This document shows, in pieces, positions 17,311-26,674 of a stretch of 64,000 nt of DNA. The notes beneath the pieces were generated by a model. That model was not told the DNA's origin. It worked only from the letters and a program-made list of their open reading frames with translations, and searched no databases. The stretch is from Maritalea mediterranea. GTDB taxonomy: Bacteria; Pseudomonadota; Alphaproteobacteria; Rhizobiales; Devosiaceae. Numbering within the stretch: the stretch's first letter is position 1; each line of letters starts with the position of its first letter. The DNA is taken from contig NZ_JAKGTI010000001.1 of NCBI RefSeq assembly GCF_021568695.1, positions 992,001 to 1,056,000 of the forward strand, in the 5' to 3' direction. A program made the position numbers and the translations under genes.

Positions 17311-18072
17311 TTAATGGCTTGGGTGAATTGCATCATTCAGATACATAGATGTGAGAACCGCGAACACATAGGCCTGCAAGGCAGACACCAGGAATTCAAG
17401 CGCTGTTAGCGCAACGGTCATAGCGAATGGCAAGGTGGCACCCAAAACACCAACCGCACCAAGCGAAGAGAGGCTGACAATAAAGCCGGCGAACACTTTC
17501 AAAGTGATGTGTCCCGCAAGCATATTGGCAAACAAACGAACTGAAAGGCTGATCGGACGAGAGAGAAATGAAACGATCTCAATCGGAATAACGATCGGCA
17601 ATACATATCCGGGCACGCCAGCCGGCACAAAGAGCTTCAAAAAGCCCAGGCCATTGCGCATAAACCCGTAAATAATCACAACGCTGATCACCAGCATGGC
17701 GAGGGCGAATGTGACGATGATATGGCTGGTTACTGTGAAGAAGTAAGGCACCATACCAAACAGGTTGGCCACCAGCACGAACATGAACAGCGAGAACACA
17801 AATGGGAAAAACTTCATCCCTTCCGTGCCTGCGCTCGATCGCACCATATTGGCCACAAACTCATACATCATCTCGGACAGAAGCTGCAGTCGCCCCGGCA
17901 CAAGGCCGCGACCGCGGGTTGACAAGATCAAAAATGCTGAGATCGCGACAACAGTCAGCACCATAAAAAGGGCAGAGTTGGTGAACGCGATTTCAAAACC
18001 GCCAGTTTCGCCTTCGCCACCAATGGTGAAAATGTCCGTGATCTTAAACTGTTTAATTGGATCGTTTGCCAC
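17311..18072 (-). CDS. atpB: ATP synthase F0 subunit a
   Basis: The 253-residue membrane protein is the stator half of the proton channel. The essential arginine is R179 in [14 protein letters not shown], and further helices carry the conserved polar residues near the C-terminus ([24 protein letters not shown]). The N-terminus [15 protein letters not shown] is typical of alphaproteobacterial AtpB. It lies 17 bases downstream of atpI and about 67 bases upstream of atpE. The F1 genes are not in this window, as expected for bacteria with split F0 and F1 operons. Confidence 0.96.
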   Translation of the reverse strand: MANDPIKQFKITDIFTIGGEGETGGFEIAFTNSALFMVLTVVAISAFLILSTRGRGLVPGRLQLLSEMMYEFVANMVRSSAGTEGMKFFPFVFSLFMFVLVANLFGMVPYFFTVTSHIIVTFALAMLVISVVIIYGFMRNGLGFLKLFVPAGVPGYVLPIVIPIEIVSFLSRPISLSVRLFANMLAGHITLKVFAGFIVSLSSLGAVGVLGATLPFAMTVALTALEFLVSALQAYVFAVLTSMYLNDAIHPSH

Positions 18073-18089
18073 GCCCCAGCCCCTTATCG

Positions 18090-18494
18090 CTATTTTCCGT
18101 CAGCATCATCGCGATGCGTATCCGGCCCTAAATCCATCTTCGGTGTGATGATCGCTTCGGCATTCATGCGTGCGGCAGATCGCACAACATTCATCACACC
18201 AGCAACAAAGCCCACCAGCACCATCACCAATAAAAGCCAGGGCGATGTGCCCAAACCCATATCGGCAAAATAACCAATAAAGCCCCCCACAATGATCGCT
18301 GCGATAAACTCGGTGCCCAACCGCGCCGCCTTCGCGTGACCAGATAGGTGCTCTTTAGGTTCAGTCTTGTATTCACCATAACCACCTCGTTGCCGTGCCG
18401 CTCTAATGCGGGCATCGAGATCGCCAGTGGGTGGACCACCAACCAAACCTTTCGGGGCGTCTGTTTTGGCGCCATTTTCATCAGAATTGGACAT
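18090..18494 (-). CDS. atpI: AtpI, F0F1 assembly-associated protein
   Basis: The 134-residue protein has a charged N-terminus of about 60 residues and two membrane helices (about 64-85 and 92-110) containing [15 protein letters not shown] and [13 protein letters not shown]. These are marks of AtpI, which assists c-ring assembly or Mg2+ supply. It is the first gene of the F0 operon, transcribed leftward. The promoter should lie in the 290-base region between it and the divergent TetR gene at 18787. Upstream codons give no better start. Confidence 0.88.
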   Translation of the reverse strand: MSNSDENGAKTDAPKGLVGGPPTGDLDARIRAARQRGGYGEYKTEPKEHLSGHAKAARLGTEFIAAIIVGGFIGYFADMGLGTSPWLLLVMVLVGFVAGVMNVVRSAARMNAEAIITPKMDLGPDTHRDDADGK

Positions 18495-18744
18495 TTTACC
18501 AACCCGCCAAAACTGGCTTTACGCACAAAATAGAGTGCCCCTCAAATTCGGGGGCAACATAGGGCTTTGCCATTTTGCTGTCAAGATTATGGGTGTTGCG
18601 TTAAGGTCTTGAATATAAATGATAAATGAGAGTGTGCGAATCTTTTTGCTGCGGCAAAATTACCGCGAATTTAACTTTGCGCACATTTTGAACATAAATC
18701 CGAGGACTGGCCATAGCTAAGATTCGGCAAGTGCTTGAATTTTG

Positions 18745-18756
18745 TACATATATGTA
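18745..18756. promoter_or_regulatory. Palindrome TACATATATGTA before the TetR gene
   Basis: A perfect 12-base palindrome lies 31 bases before the ATG of the TetR gene, followed directly by TAAAAATAA, which could hold a -10 element. The position suits an autoregulatory operator. The rest of the 290-base gap between atpI and this gene shows no other clear element. Confidence 0.45.
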
Positions 18757-18786
18757 TAAAAATAAGCTATCCAACTTGAGAGCATT

Positions 18787-19407
18787 ATGGCCCGGCACAA
18801 ATCCTTTCACCTTACAGATGCCTATGAAATATTACTGGACCGCTTCTGGCGGCATGGGTTGTCGTCGATGAGTGTGAAGGGCATGGCCGATTGTTTGGGG
18901 CTGACCCGCTCGAGTTTTTACAATGCATTCGGCAGCCGCGAGGCCCTGCTGCAAAATCTGGTGTTATATTATGAGGTACAATCACCGCAAATCGCATTGG
19001 TGGTCGCAGAGCCGCCAATCGATGTGAAATATCTCTTCACCGCTTTGATACGTGAGATGTGCGTCGCGCACCGCGCCGATCCCGACCGCAAAGGCTGTCT
19101 GTTGACCAACCTCGCCATTGAAACGCGCGACAATGAGCCAGCGCTGCGCAAACTGCTCCTGCAAATCAACGCAGATCGCATCGCACGATTGATCGAAATC
19201 TGTTTATGGGCCGTCGCCGCAAAAGACTTGCCCCGCACCACCGACTGTGAAAAACATGGACATCAGCTTTTCGCGCTGTTGGAGCAGATCAATCTTCTCG
19301 CCCGCACCTTACCCACTTGCGACCCGCTTGAGGAGATTGCGCTCACCCAGCTTGCCCGACTGGGGCTTTATGCGGAAGGTGAGGGGGAGCTTGAAGCCGT
19401 TGTCTGA
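18787..19407 (+). CDS. TetR/AcrR family transcriptional regulator
   Basis: The 206-residue protein has the N-terminal helix-turn-helix of TetR regulators: MSVKGMADCLGLTRSSFYNAFGSREALLQNLV (residues about 28-59). The C-terminal ligand domain contains KGCLLTNLAIE, a pattern shared with the TetR_C_16/YcdC-like group in which the cysteine region is often conserved. It is transcribed divergently from the ATP synthase operon but has no obvious target gene next to it; smc converges from the other side. The ligand is unknown. A palindrome sits just upstream. Confidence 0.9.
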   Translation: MARHKSFHLTDAYEILLDRFWRHGLSSMSVKGMADCLGLTRSSFYNAFGSREALLQNLVLYYEVQSPQIALVVAEPPIDVKYLFTALIREMCVAHRADPDRKGCLLTNLAIETRDNEPALRKLLLQINADRIARLIEICLWAVAAKDLPRTTDCEKHGHQLFALLEQINLLARTLPTCDPLEEIALTQLARLGLYAEGEGELEAVV

Positions 19408-19425
19408 TAAGAAGCTTCACCTGCC

Positions 19426-19446
19426 GCCCCGGACTTGATCCGGGGC
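19426..19446. repeat. Palindromic repeat unit, GCCCCGGA type
   Basis: GCCCCGGA, a 5-base loop CTTGA, and TCCGGGGC form a perfect palindrome lying between the convergent TetR and smc genes. The same unit recurs at 35689-35709, 63685-63705 and 63786-63806, always between genes. The placement could serve as a bidirectional terminator or as a REP-like element. Confidence 0.85.
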
Positions 19447-19454
19447 CAACCCAA

Positions 19455-22400
19455 TCACCCCACATCCTCCAAAAAACTCTCTGCTGTGGTCAAATCCACG
19501 GAGACCAGATTGGAGATGCCCTTTTCCGCCATGGTCACGCCGAACAAGCGATCCATGCGCGCCATAGTGATGGGGTTGTGGGTGATGGTCACAAAGCGGG
19601 TGTCGGTTTTCTCGCGCATACTATCTAGCAAATTGCAGAACCGCTCCACATTGGCATCGTCCAGCGGTGCGTCGACCTCATCCAGCACGCAGATGGGGGC
19701 CGGGTTGGTCAGGAACACCGCAAAGATCAGCGACATGGCGGTCAGTGCCTGTTCGCCGCCTGAAAGCAATGTCATGGTTTGCGGCTTTTTGCCCGGCGGC
19801 CGCGCAATAATCTCAAGCCCGGCTTCCAGCGGGTCGTCACTTTCCACAAAAGTTAGTTCTGCTGTGCCGCCCCCAAACAGCTGGGTGAACAAGTCTTTGA
19901 AGTGGTTGTTCACCTTTTCAAATGCCTCGTTCAGCCGTTGGCGCCCCTCGCGGTTCAAGTTGGAAATGCCCGTGCGCAGCTTGGCAATTGCCGCGATCAG
20001 ATCTTCGCGGTCGGTCACCATAATATCGAGCTGTTCTTCGGTTTCCGTGGCTTCCTGTTCAGCGCGCAGATTGACGCCGCCCAGCCGCTCACGTTCGCGT
20101 TTCAGCCGGTCCAGCTTGGCGTCAACCTTGTCGATTTCGGGCAGGGGCGCTTCCGGCTTCAGCCCTGCCACTTCAGCAGTACGGCTCGCGGGAATGTCCA
20201 ACGTCTCGGATACCATCTGCTCAATCTGCATCCGCTGGCTGGCGAGGGATTTTAGGCGCTCTTCAATCCGTGCGATTTCTTCGCGCACTTTGGACAGCGC
20301 CGCCACCGCATCGCGGGCATCCTTATCCTCATTGCGCTGGCGTTCCATCGCCACAGCCACCTTGTCCGCCGCCCGTCTTTGCGCGTGAGCCGCATCTTCA
20401 ATCTGATCTTCCAGCTTGGCCCGCTTGTCGCTGAACTGGTCCGGCGCGCTGGCCAATTGCGCCAACTGCTCGTCAATATCTGCCTTGCGTTTCGCCAGCA
20501 CATCCAGATGCGCCTGCGTATCGTTCAGCCGGTTTTGCCATTTCTGCTGTTCGGCCCCGATGCGCTCCAGCCGCTGCTTGCGCATTCGCGCCGCATTCTC
20601 AAACCCGGCCAGCCGCATCCGTGCATCATTGGCCACGCGTCGCAGCTCGGCCAATTTTTGGTTGCCCGCTTCAATCTGTTGGGTGAGGGCGCTCTCATCC
20701 TCAATCTGCGCCAGCGCAGCTTCGGCATCGGTCACCGCAGCCTGCGCCTCGTCCTGGCTGGATTTCAGTCGAATTTCCGCTTCTTCCAGTGCCGAACGAC
20801 GAGAGGTCAGGTCCACCAGACCTTTTTGCGCCGCGTCCAGCGCGCCCTGCGCCACATTGATCTGCCGCTGCGCCTCGCGATAGGCTTGGCGCGTGGCCTG
20901 TGCCTCTTGCTTGGCCGCATCCAGTTTGGCCGAAGCCGTTTGATATTGCGTGTCCAATTCTGCCGCAGCTGCTTTGGCTTTGGCCAAATCCGCTTCAATC
21001 TCTTGCAACCGGTTGCGCTGCGCCAATCTCTGTGCCGCCGCGCTTGGCGCATCCGCCCGCGCTACAAACCCGTCCCAGCGCCACAAATCACCCGCAAGCG
21101 TTACCAGCGCTTGGCCCACATGCAATTGGCTGTGCAGGGCCTTGCCGTGCGCAAATTCCACCAGCCCGATCTGATTCAACCGTCGTGTCACCAAATTGCT
21201 GCCGGTCACATACTGGCTCAGCGGCGTCACGCCCTCGGGCAGGGCGGGGTCATCAGCGCCCACCTCGGCCCCGGCCCAGTAAAGCGGTGCGCCTGCATCA
21301 GAAGACGCGTCCAGATCATCGCCCAGCGCTGCGCCCAGTGCCGTCTCATAACCCGGTGCCACCTGCAGCGCATCCACCACGGCGGGCCATAGCGATTTGT
21401 CATGCACATTGAGCATTTTGTCGATGGCCTGCGCTTCCGCCTCCAGCCGGGTGACTTCGCTTTTGGCGCTGCTGCGCGGCTCGGCCAGCGCATCCATCGC
21501 TTGCCGCGCCTGTTCCACTTGCGCTTCAGCCGCATCCGCCGCGTGCTCGCTGGCGACCAGCTTCGCTCTGGCCTCTTCCAACTCGCGCTCGCGAAGTTGA
21601 ATGGTTTTATCTTCCTGCAACTTGGCCACAACCTGTCGCGCTTCTTCGCGCACATCGGCCAATTGCCGCGCCAGCTTTTCGGCCCGTGTGCGGGCATCAT
21701 TCAGGCTACGTTCGGTTTGGGCCTTGTGGGCGCGCAAATTGCTCAGCTTGTCGCGTTCAGCGCTCAGCCCCTTCTCGAATTCTTCTGCCGCTTGGCCGGA
21801 ATGCTCGGCTTCCTGTTGCGCCGCGGCCATATCCTGCGCCTCGGCCTCTTCATCCGCCAGCAAGCCCTTTTGCTCGTCGATCAGCCCGCGCAAAAACTCT
21901 TTGGCTTCTTGCACCTGCGTCTCATCGCGCTCCACATCGGCATGCACCTGGTGCGCGCGGCCTTCCAGCTCAATACGCCGGTTTTTCGCCCGCCGCGCAT
22001 CGGCCTCCAACTGCTCCAGCGCCATTTTGACCCGCTGCAATGCTGCCGCCGCTTCTGCCTCTGCCTGCCGCAAGGGCGTCAGTTCGGCTTCCGACTGTTC
22101 CAGCTTTTGCCGCGCGCCAAGTTCCACATGGGTGGCGTCGGCCAGCAAATTCACCAACCGTTGATGCTCGGCCTGCGCCTCTTTTTCCGCCACCTTGGCG
22201 TTCACCCAGCGCAGGTGAAACAGCGTCGCCTCGGCCTTGCGGATTTCGCCTGAAAGCCCGCGATAGCGCGTGGCCTGCCGTGCCTGCCGCTTCAAATTTT
22301 CAAGCTGGGTGGAGACTTGGCCGATAATATCGTCCACGCGCTCCAGATTGTTCTCCGCCGCCCGCAGCCGCAATTCGGCCTCATGCCGGCGTGAGTGCAG

Positions 22401-22916
22401 GCCGGATATCCCCGCCGCTTCTTCCAAAATGGCACGTCGTTGCACTGGCTTGGCCGCGATCAATTCGCCGATCTGCCCCTGGCGCACCAGCGCCGGGCTG
22501 TGCGCCCCGGTGGAAGCATCGGCAAACAAAAGCTGCACATCACGCGCTCGCACCTCGCGCCCGTTTACGCGATAGACGGAGCCGTGCTCCCGCTCAAGCC
22601 GGCGTGTCACTTCCAGTTCGTCATCTTTGTTGAAAATGGCAGGGGCGGTGCGGTCTTTATTGTCCAACACCAAGCTGACTTCTGCCGTGTTGCGAGCGGG
22701 GCGGCTGGACGATCCGGCAAAGATCACATCATCCATGCCTGAGGCACGCATATTTTTATAAGAATTTTCCCCCATCACCCAGCGCAGGGCTTCCACCAGA
22801 TTGGATTTGCCGCAGCCATTGGGGCCCACAATGCCGGTCAGGCCGGATTTCAGATGCAGTTCTGTGGAGTCGGGAAAGCTTTTAAAGCCGAGAAGCTTGA
22901 GGCGCGAAAATTTCAT
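19455..22916 (-). CDS. smc: Chromosome segregation ATPase SMC
   Basis: The 1153-residue protein has the full SMC plan: head with Walker A GPNGCGKS at 31-38, a long coiled coil, a hinge around 500-650, the return coil, and a C-terminal head with the LLSGGEQ signature (near 1049) and Walker B CVLDEVDAPLDD. SMC dimers bind ATP and, with ScpA and ScpB, extrude and organise chromosomal loops near the origin. scpAB are not in the window. It follows a DsbA-like gene by 30 bases on the same strand, a pairing common in Rhizobiales. Strong GC-rich codon use makes long opposite-strand frames appear here; they are artefacts. Confidence 0.97.
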   Translation of the reverse strand: MKFSRLKLLGFKSFPDSTELHLKSGLTGIVGPNGCGKSNLVEALRWVMGENSYKNMRASGMDDVIFAGSSSRPARNTAEVSLVLDNKDRTAPAIFNKDDELEVTRRLEREHGSVYRVNGREVRARDVQLLFADASTGAHSPALVRQGQIGELIAAKPVQRRAILEEAAGISGLHSRRHEAELRLRAAENNLERVDDIIGQVSTQLENLKRQARQATRYRGLSGEIRKAEATLFHLRWVNAKVAEKEAQAEHQRLVNLLADATHVELGARQKLEQSEAELTPLRQAEAEAAAALQRVKMALEQLEADARRAKNRRIELEGRAHQVHADVERDETQVQEAKEFLRGLIDEQKGLLADEEAEAQDMAAAQQEAEHSGQAAEEFEKGLSAERDKLSNLRAHKAQTERSLNDARTRAEKLARQLADVREEARQVVAKLQEDKTIQLRERELEEARAKLVASEHAADAAEAQVEQARQAMDALAEPRSSAKSEVTRLEAEAQAIDKMLNVHDKSLWPAVVDALQVAPGYETALGAALGDDLDASSDAGAPLYWAGAEVGADDPALPEGVTPLSQYVTGSNLVTRRLNQIGLVEFAHGKALHSQLHVGQALVTLAGDLWRWDGFVARADAPSAAAQRLAQRNRLQEIEADLAKAKAAAAELDTQYQTASAKLDAAKQEAQATRQAYREAQRQINVAQGALDAAQKGLVDLTSRRSALEEAEIRLKSSQDEAQAAVTDAEAALAQIEDESALTQQIEAGNQKLAELRRVANDARMRLAGFENAARMRKQRLERIGAEQQKWQNRLNDTQAHLDVLAKRKADIDEQLAQLASAPDQFSDKRAKLEDQIEDAAHAQRRAADKVAVAMERQRNEDKDARDAVAALSKVREEIARIEERLKSLASQRMQIEQMVSETLDIPASRTAEVAGLKPEAPLPEIDKVDAKLDRLKRERERLGGVNLRAEQEATETEEQLDIMVTDREDLIAAIAKLRTGISNLNREGRQRLNEAFEKVNNHFKDLFTQLFGGGTAELTFVESDDPLEAGLEIIARPPGKKPQTMTLLSGGEQALTAMSLIFAVFLTNPAPICVLDEVDAPLDDANVERFCNLLDSMREKTDTRFVTITHNPITMARMDRLFGVTMAEKGISNLVSVDLTTAESFLEDVG

Positions 22917-22946
22917 CTCGCGCCTCGTTTTTCGAAGTGCGAGGGC

Positions 22947-23645
22947 CTAAAGAAGTGGATCGATCTCTTTAGCCCAATTTTCAAGCGGCACTACCCCTTC
23001 AATCAACTTGCCGTTCACAAAGAACGATGGAGTCGCACTCAGGTTAAATTCCTCAATCGCCTGGGTCCGCAACAATTCTAGTTCCTTAAAAAGCGCTTGG
23101 TTTGTCAAGCTGGCGTCGAAGGTTTCCTGTGTAAATCCGTTATTTAGTGCAATTTCGGCAATTGCATCACGCGGCGTTTCAGAGGCAGCCCAAGTGCGTT
23201 GAGTCGCAAAGAACACTTTGAGGATCTCATAATAATCCACATTCACGCCTTCTTCCTCGCTTGCGGCGAGCATATAAACAACAGCATCAAGGATGTTGCG
23301 CACGAACGGGCGCACCACAAACCGGATTTTACCGGTATCGATATATTGCTCTTTGAATTCTGGATATACAGCATTGTGGAATGTGCCGCAGTGCGAGCAA
23401 GTGGGTGATGAATATTCGATCACGGTCACTTTTGCGTCTTCATTGCCGATCCAGCGATCTTCAAACGCCAGCGGTTTCATCAAATCGCCGGTCGGCGCAT
23501 ATTCCGTTGGGGTCTCGTTGTCAGCTGTATTGACGGTGCTTTTGTTCTCAGCCTGGGCATTGCCGCCATTGTTGTCGCACCCGGCCAGCATAAAGGCACC
23601 GGCCCCGGCGCCAACCATCAGCATATGTCTGCGAGAAAGATCCAC
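22947..23645 (-). CDS. DsbA-family thiol:disulfide oxidoreductase, lipoprotein
   Basis: From the GTG at 23645, preceded by GGAGAG, the protein has 232 residues. The N-terminus (DLSRRHMLMVGAGAGAFMLAGC) has a twin-arginine-like RR pair and a lipobox ending at C23, so it is likely a membrane-tethered periplasmic protein. The thioredoxin fold holds the active site CSHC at 83-86 in SPTCSHCGTFHN, and the cis-proline loop ATPSFFVNGKLIEG follows. CSHC fits the DsbA/BdbD-like thiol oxidases of alphaproteobacteria. It probably inserts disulfides into exported proteins. It is cotranscribed with smc by position. The reading frame extends upstream to 23702 but without a good start. Confidence 0.9.
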   Translation of the reverse strand: MDLSRRHMLMVGAGAGAFMLAGCDNNGGNAQAENKSTVNTADNETPTEYAPTGDLMKPLAFEDRWIGNEDAKVTVIEYSSPTCSHCGTFHNAVYPEFKEQYIDTGKIRFVVRPFVRNILDAVVYMLAASEEEGVNVDYYEILKVFFATQRTWAASETPRDAIAEIALNNGFTQETFDASLTNQALFKELELLRTQAIEEFNLSATPSFFVNGKLIEGVVPLENWAKEIDPLL

Positions 23646-23758
23646 GTTCCACTCTCCATCTATTGTTTGATGGCAACTTACACATAATAATGATGGCAGC
23701 AAGAGGGCAGGGCGCTATTGCCGTCCTGCCCCCACCTCACATTTGAGTGATGTGCTGC

Positions 23759-24412
23759 TTATTTCCGCAGCAAATACACACCGACCCAGATAAACCAGAC
23801 GATAAAGCCAAGCCCGAAGATCGAACCGCCAATCTCTGATGCCGCTGGGATTAAAGTGGAAAGACCCGCCGTGCCGATCACCATGCCCAAAATATTCAGC
23901 GGCTTTTGCAGCTGGTTTGACAAAAACGCCCCCAGCGAAATCACCAGCACCCAAAAGCCCCCGGCCAACTCATTGCCGCCGCCAATTCCGTTTTCCACAT
24001 GCGAGAGCGCCAGATAAAGCGTTGCGGCCCCGTCCGGATCGCTTGCCGCCATGCCCGTCACCGCCGCCAGTGAGATGTTCGACACCATGCCTGCCGCCAA
24101 AATCAGCCCGGCCCAGATCAAGCCGTAGGCAGATCCGATGGCCGCCAAGGTCGGCGCGCCGCCTTTCAGTCGATCATAAAGCGCCACGGCCAGCATCACC
24201 ATGGCGAAGCTGTTCATAATCCAGATGACAAAATTCCACACGGCGAGCGTGGTCGTGTTGTCGATCATAAATTGAACCTTGTCCGCTGCCTCGCCTTCAA
24301 AATACCCCGCCGGGGCCAACACGGCGAGCAACAGGCCAAAGCCAAACAAATAGGTGCCACCAGCTACAATGCCTGCCACGCCGCCGGCTTTTTGCAATTT
24401 CACATTCATCAT
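23759..24412 (-). CDS. Multi-pass membrane protein, DUF4386-like
   Basis: This is a 217-residue membrane protein with about six hydrophobic helices and the N-terminal pattern KAGGVAGIVAGGTYLFGFGL. It resembles the DUF4386 group, whose function is unknown. The start at 24412 is preferred because AGGA lies five bases upstream; the frame opens at 24427. It is divergent from the AraC-type regulator at 24541 with a 128-base gap, which suggests that the regulator controls it. There is no export signal beyond the first helix and no catalytic motif. Confidence 0.72.
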   Translation of the reverse strand: MMNVKLQKAGGVAGIVAGGTYLFGFGLLLAVLAPAGYFEGEAADKVQFMIDNTTTLAVWNFVIWIMNSFAMVMLAVALYDRLKGGAPTLAAIGSAYGLIWAGLILAAGMVSNISLAAVTGMAASDPDGAATLYLALSHVENGIGGGNELAGGFWVLVISLGAFLSNQLQKPLNILGMVIGTAGLSTLIPAASEIGGSIFGLGFIVWFIWVGVYLLRK

Positions 24413-24540
24413 TTTCATCCTGCACAATTAACGTGGCTTGCACATAAGCTTCATTGGGCAGGGCGCAAATGACTTGAGAAATCATTTTATTGACCCCACA
24501 TATCACCAGATTAAGATATGGGGCGTAGTCGGGGGGCGAA

Positions 24541-25560
24541 ATGATGGAAAAAGGCAGCGTTTCAGCTGGTTATCTAAAATCAATCTTGGATTATGCGGTA
24601 GATCAGGGCGCGTCGCGTTCCGTGCTATTGGCCGCTGTCGACTTGGACGACGCCATTTTCGCCGATGCGGATAACCGCGTGCCGATGGAAAAGTTTCGCC
24701 GCATGATGCAGCTGGGCGCCGAACACACGAACAATCCCGCCTTCTCGCTGGATTATTGTTGGGACATGCCCTTTGTCCGCACCTCCATTGTCGGGTTGAT
24801 CGCTGAATCCACCGCCAATATGGGCGAGGCGCTGGAGCAGCTCAATCGCTATGGCAAGCTTGTGGCCGAGGTGGATATTGGCACTGCAGGCGAGCGCTTC
24901 GCCCTGGTGCCTGAAGGTCAAGAATTATGGCTGGAAGATACGCGGCTGAACCCCAATGAGTTCCCCGAACTCACCGAAAGCACCTTTGGCCGCTTCATTT
25001 GCGAGTTCCGCCGCCATTTTGGCGACACCCCCTTTGTCAAACGCATCAAGGTCACCCACGAGCGGCCCGCTCATTATAAGGATTATGACCGGGTGCTGCA
25101 GGCCCCGGTCGAGTTCGCGGCAGACCGCAACGCCATGGAAATCGAAACCTCTTGGCTTACGGTGAAAACCGATTACGCCGACCGCTATGCCTTCGGCATT
25201 CTCTCCAAACATGCCGATGCGTTGCTCAAAGAGCTGGAAAGCAGCAAAACCATCAAAGGCCGGGCCGAAAGCATCATGATCCCCGTGCTGCATACGGGCG
25301 AACTGACCATGGATCAGGTGGCCGACAAAATGGGCCTTTCTCGCCAAAGCCTTTATCGCGGCCTTAAGGCCGAAGGCATCTCCTTCGAACAATTGCGCGA
25401 CGATCTCCGCCACAAAATGGCCTGTCACTATCTGGCCGAGAAAAAAGTCTCCGCCAACGAAACCGCCTACCTCGTCGGCTTCTCCGACCCCAGCGCCTTC
25501 TCCCGCGCCTTCAAACGCTGGACCGGCCAAGCCCCGGGTTCGTGGCAGGCGGTGGGGTAG
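24541..25560 (+). CDS. AraC family transcriptional regulator
   Basis: The 339-residue protein has an N-terminal arabinose-binding-like domain of the OruR/ArgR-type (residues about 10-200, opening with YLKSILDYAVDQGASRSVLL) and a C-terminal double helix-turn-helix (about 245-335). The DNA-binding part includes MDQVADKMGLSRQSLYRGLK and the AraC signature VGFSDPSAFSRAFKRWTG. Its divergent neighbour, the membrane protein at 23759-24412, is the likely target. A weak inverted repeat, ATAGCAA and TTGCTAT, lies 80 bases past the stop. The inducer is unknown. Confidence 0.92.
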   Translation: MMEKGSVSAGYLKSILDYAVDQGASRSVLLAAVDLDDAIFADADNRVPMEKFRRMMQLGAEHTNNPAFSLDYCWDMPFVRTSIVGLIAESTANMGEALEQLNRYGKLVAEVDIGTAGERFALVPEGQELWLEDTRLNPNEFPELTESTFGRFICEFRRHFGDTPFVKRIKVTHERPAHYKDYDRVLQAPVEFAADRNAMEIETSWLTVKTDYADRYAFGILSKHADALLKELESSKTIKGRAESIMIPVLHTGELTMDQVADKMGLSRQSLYRGLKAEGISFEQLRDDLRHKMACHYLAEKKVSANETAYLVGFSDPSAFSRAFKRWTGQAPGSWQAVG

Positions 25561-25754
25561 GGGCGAAGTGGTACTGCACCAATCAACCCCACCCGCGTCA
25601 TTTTACGACTTTACTCCACCGATGAGAAATGCCCGAGGATAGCAATTCTTTGCTATTTCGGTGAGATGAGGAATAGATGATTGCAATGACAACGCATTAC
25701 ACATCAAGTCAAAGGTGGCTTTAAATATTTACCAATTGCCATTATTAAAGTGCC

Positions 25755-26669
25755 ATGAATGACGTAAAACGAATCAAACTATTCAACCGCCAGAAGCTGC
25801 TTTTAGCGCTATTAAAAGCATTCGGCGGTGAACTTAAAAATGTAGATTTTCAGAAATATTTATTTCTGTTTACGAGAATTTGTGAGCAGGAGAAAAGTTT
25901 CGACTTTGTACCCTATCGATACGGCTGCTTCTCTTTTCAGTCCTATGCTGACAGGCGAAAACTCAAAGAACTGGGTGTGCTGGAGGGCGACAGCTGGAAA
26001 TTATCGAAAGGTATTGATGACGTTCATATTGATATCGACGAAAGTGTTTCTAATAAAGTAAACCTATTTGCGGATAGGTATCGTGGAATTTCTGGTAAAG
26101 ACTTGATACGCGAAGTCTACAAAAAATATCCCTATTATGCCATCAATAGCGAGATTGCAGACGAAGTTCTAAATCCGGCTCAGTTGCTAGAAGTTCAAAA
26201 AATGCAGCCATCGGTTGATGGCGATGAGAAAGTTCTGTTCACTATTGGCTACGAGGGGGGATCTATTGACAACTACCTCAATAGACTGGTTGCTAAGGGT
26301 GTTTCCTTACTTATTGACGTTCGAAAGAACCCAATAAGCCGCAAATATGGTTTTTCAAAACGCACTTTGTCTGATGCTGTTTCTAAGTTAGGTGTCGACT
26401 ACTTACATATCCCTGAGCTTGGCATAAACTCAGTGGATAGGAAGTCATTGAATAACATAGATGATTACAAGAAACTTTTTGACAAATATGAAAAAGAAGT
26501 GCTCTTTTATGCTGATACTGAAGTAAAATTTATATTAGAAAAACTGAATACAAGGAAACGTGTTGCAGTAACCTGTTTTGAAGCTGATCATTGTATGTGC
26601 CATAGAAGTCGTGTTGCAAATTCAGTTGTTGCAGCTTCTAATTACGAGGTTGTGCTGCGCCATATTTAG
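25755..26669 (+). CDS. DUF488 domain protein with an N-terminal accessory domain
   Basis: The 304-residue protein carries a C-terminal DUF488 domain (about 160-304) with the family motifs TIGYEG (163-168), DVRKNP (188-193) and CFEADHCMCHR (274-284). The Cys/His cluster is the invariant part of DUF488. The first 110 residues form a separate domain with RQKLLLALLKAFGGELKN and FDFVPYRYGCFSFQSYADR, a pattern I have seen fused to DUF488 but cannot name. The biochemical role of the family is not established. The gene is much AT-richer than its neighbours (near 40 percent GC by eye) and is followed after 5 bases by its partner at 26675, so the two form one unit, likely gained by transfer. Confidence 0.85.
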   Translation: MNDVKRIKLFNRQKLLLALLKAFGGELKNVDFQKYLFLFTRICEQEKSFDFVPYRYGCFSFQSYADRRKLKELGVLEGDSWKLSKGIDDVHIDIDESVSNKVNLFADRYRGISGKDLIREVYKKYPYYAINSEIADEVLNPAQLLEVQKMQPSVDGDEKVLFTIGYEGGSIDNYLNRLVAKGVSLLIDVRKNPISRKYGFSKRTLSDAVSKLGVDYLHIPELGINSVDRKSLNNIDDYKKLFDKYEKEVLFYADTEVKFILEKLNTRKRVAVTCFEADHCMCHRSRVANSVVAASNYEVVLRHI

Positions 26670-26674
26670 TCGTT

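Noticed and set aside
18659-18675. TTAC-N7-TTAAC between atpI and the TetR gene as a CtrA box
   Set aside because: The first half-site has a mismatch (TTAC), and neither neighbour has a known cell-cycle link.
19435-20388. Long open frame on the plus strand opposite smc (and several more up to about 22.7 kb)
   Set aside because: These mirror the GC-rich codon pattern of smc on the other strand, lack ribosome-binding sites and show no family motif, while smc is complete.
25639-25656. Hairpin ATAGCAA/TTGCTAT after the AraC gene as a terminator
   Set aside because: The stem is short and AT-rich and is not followed by a T run; it may be chance in AT-rich DNA.
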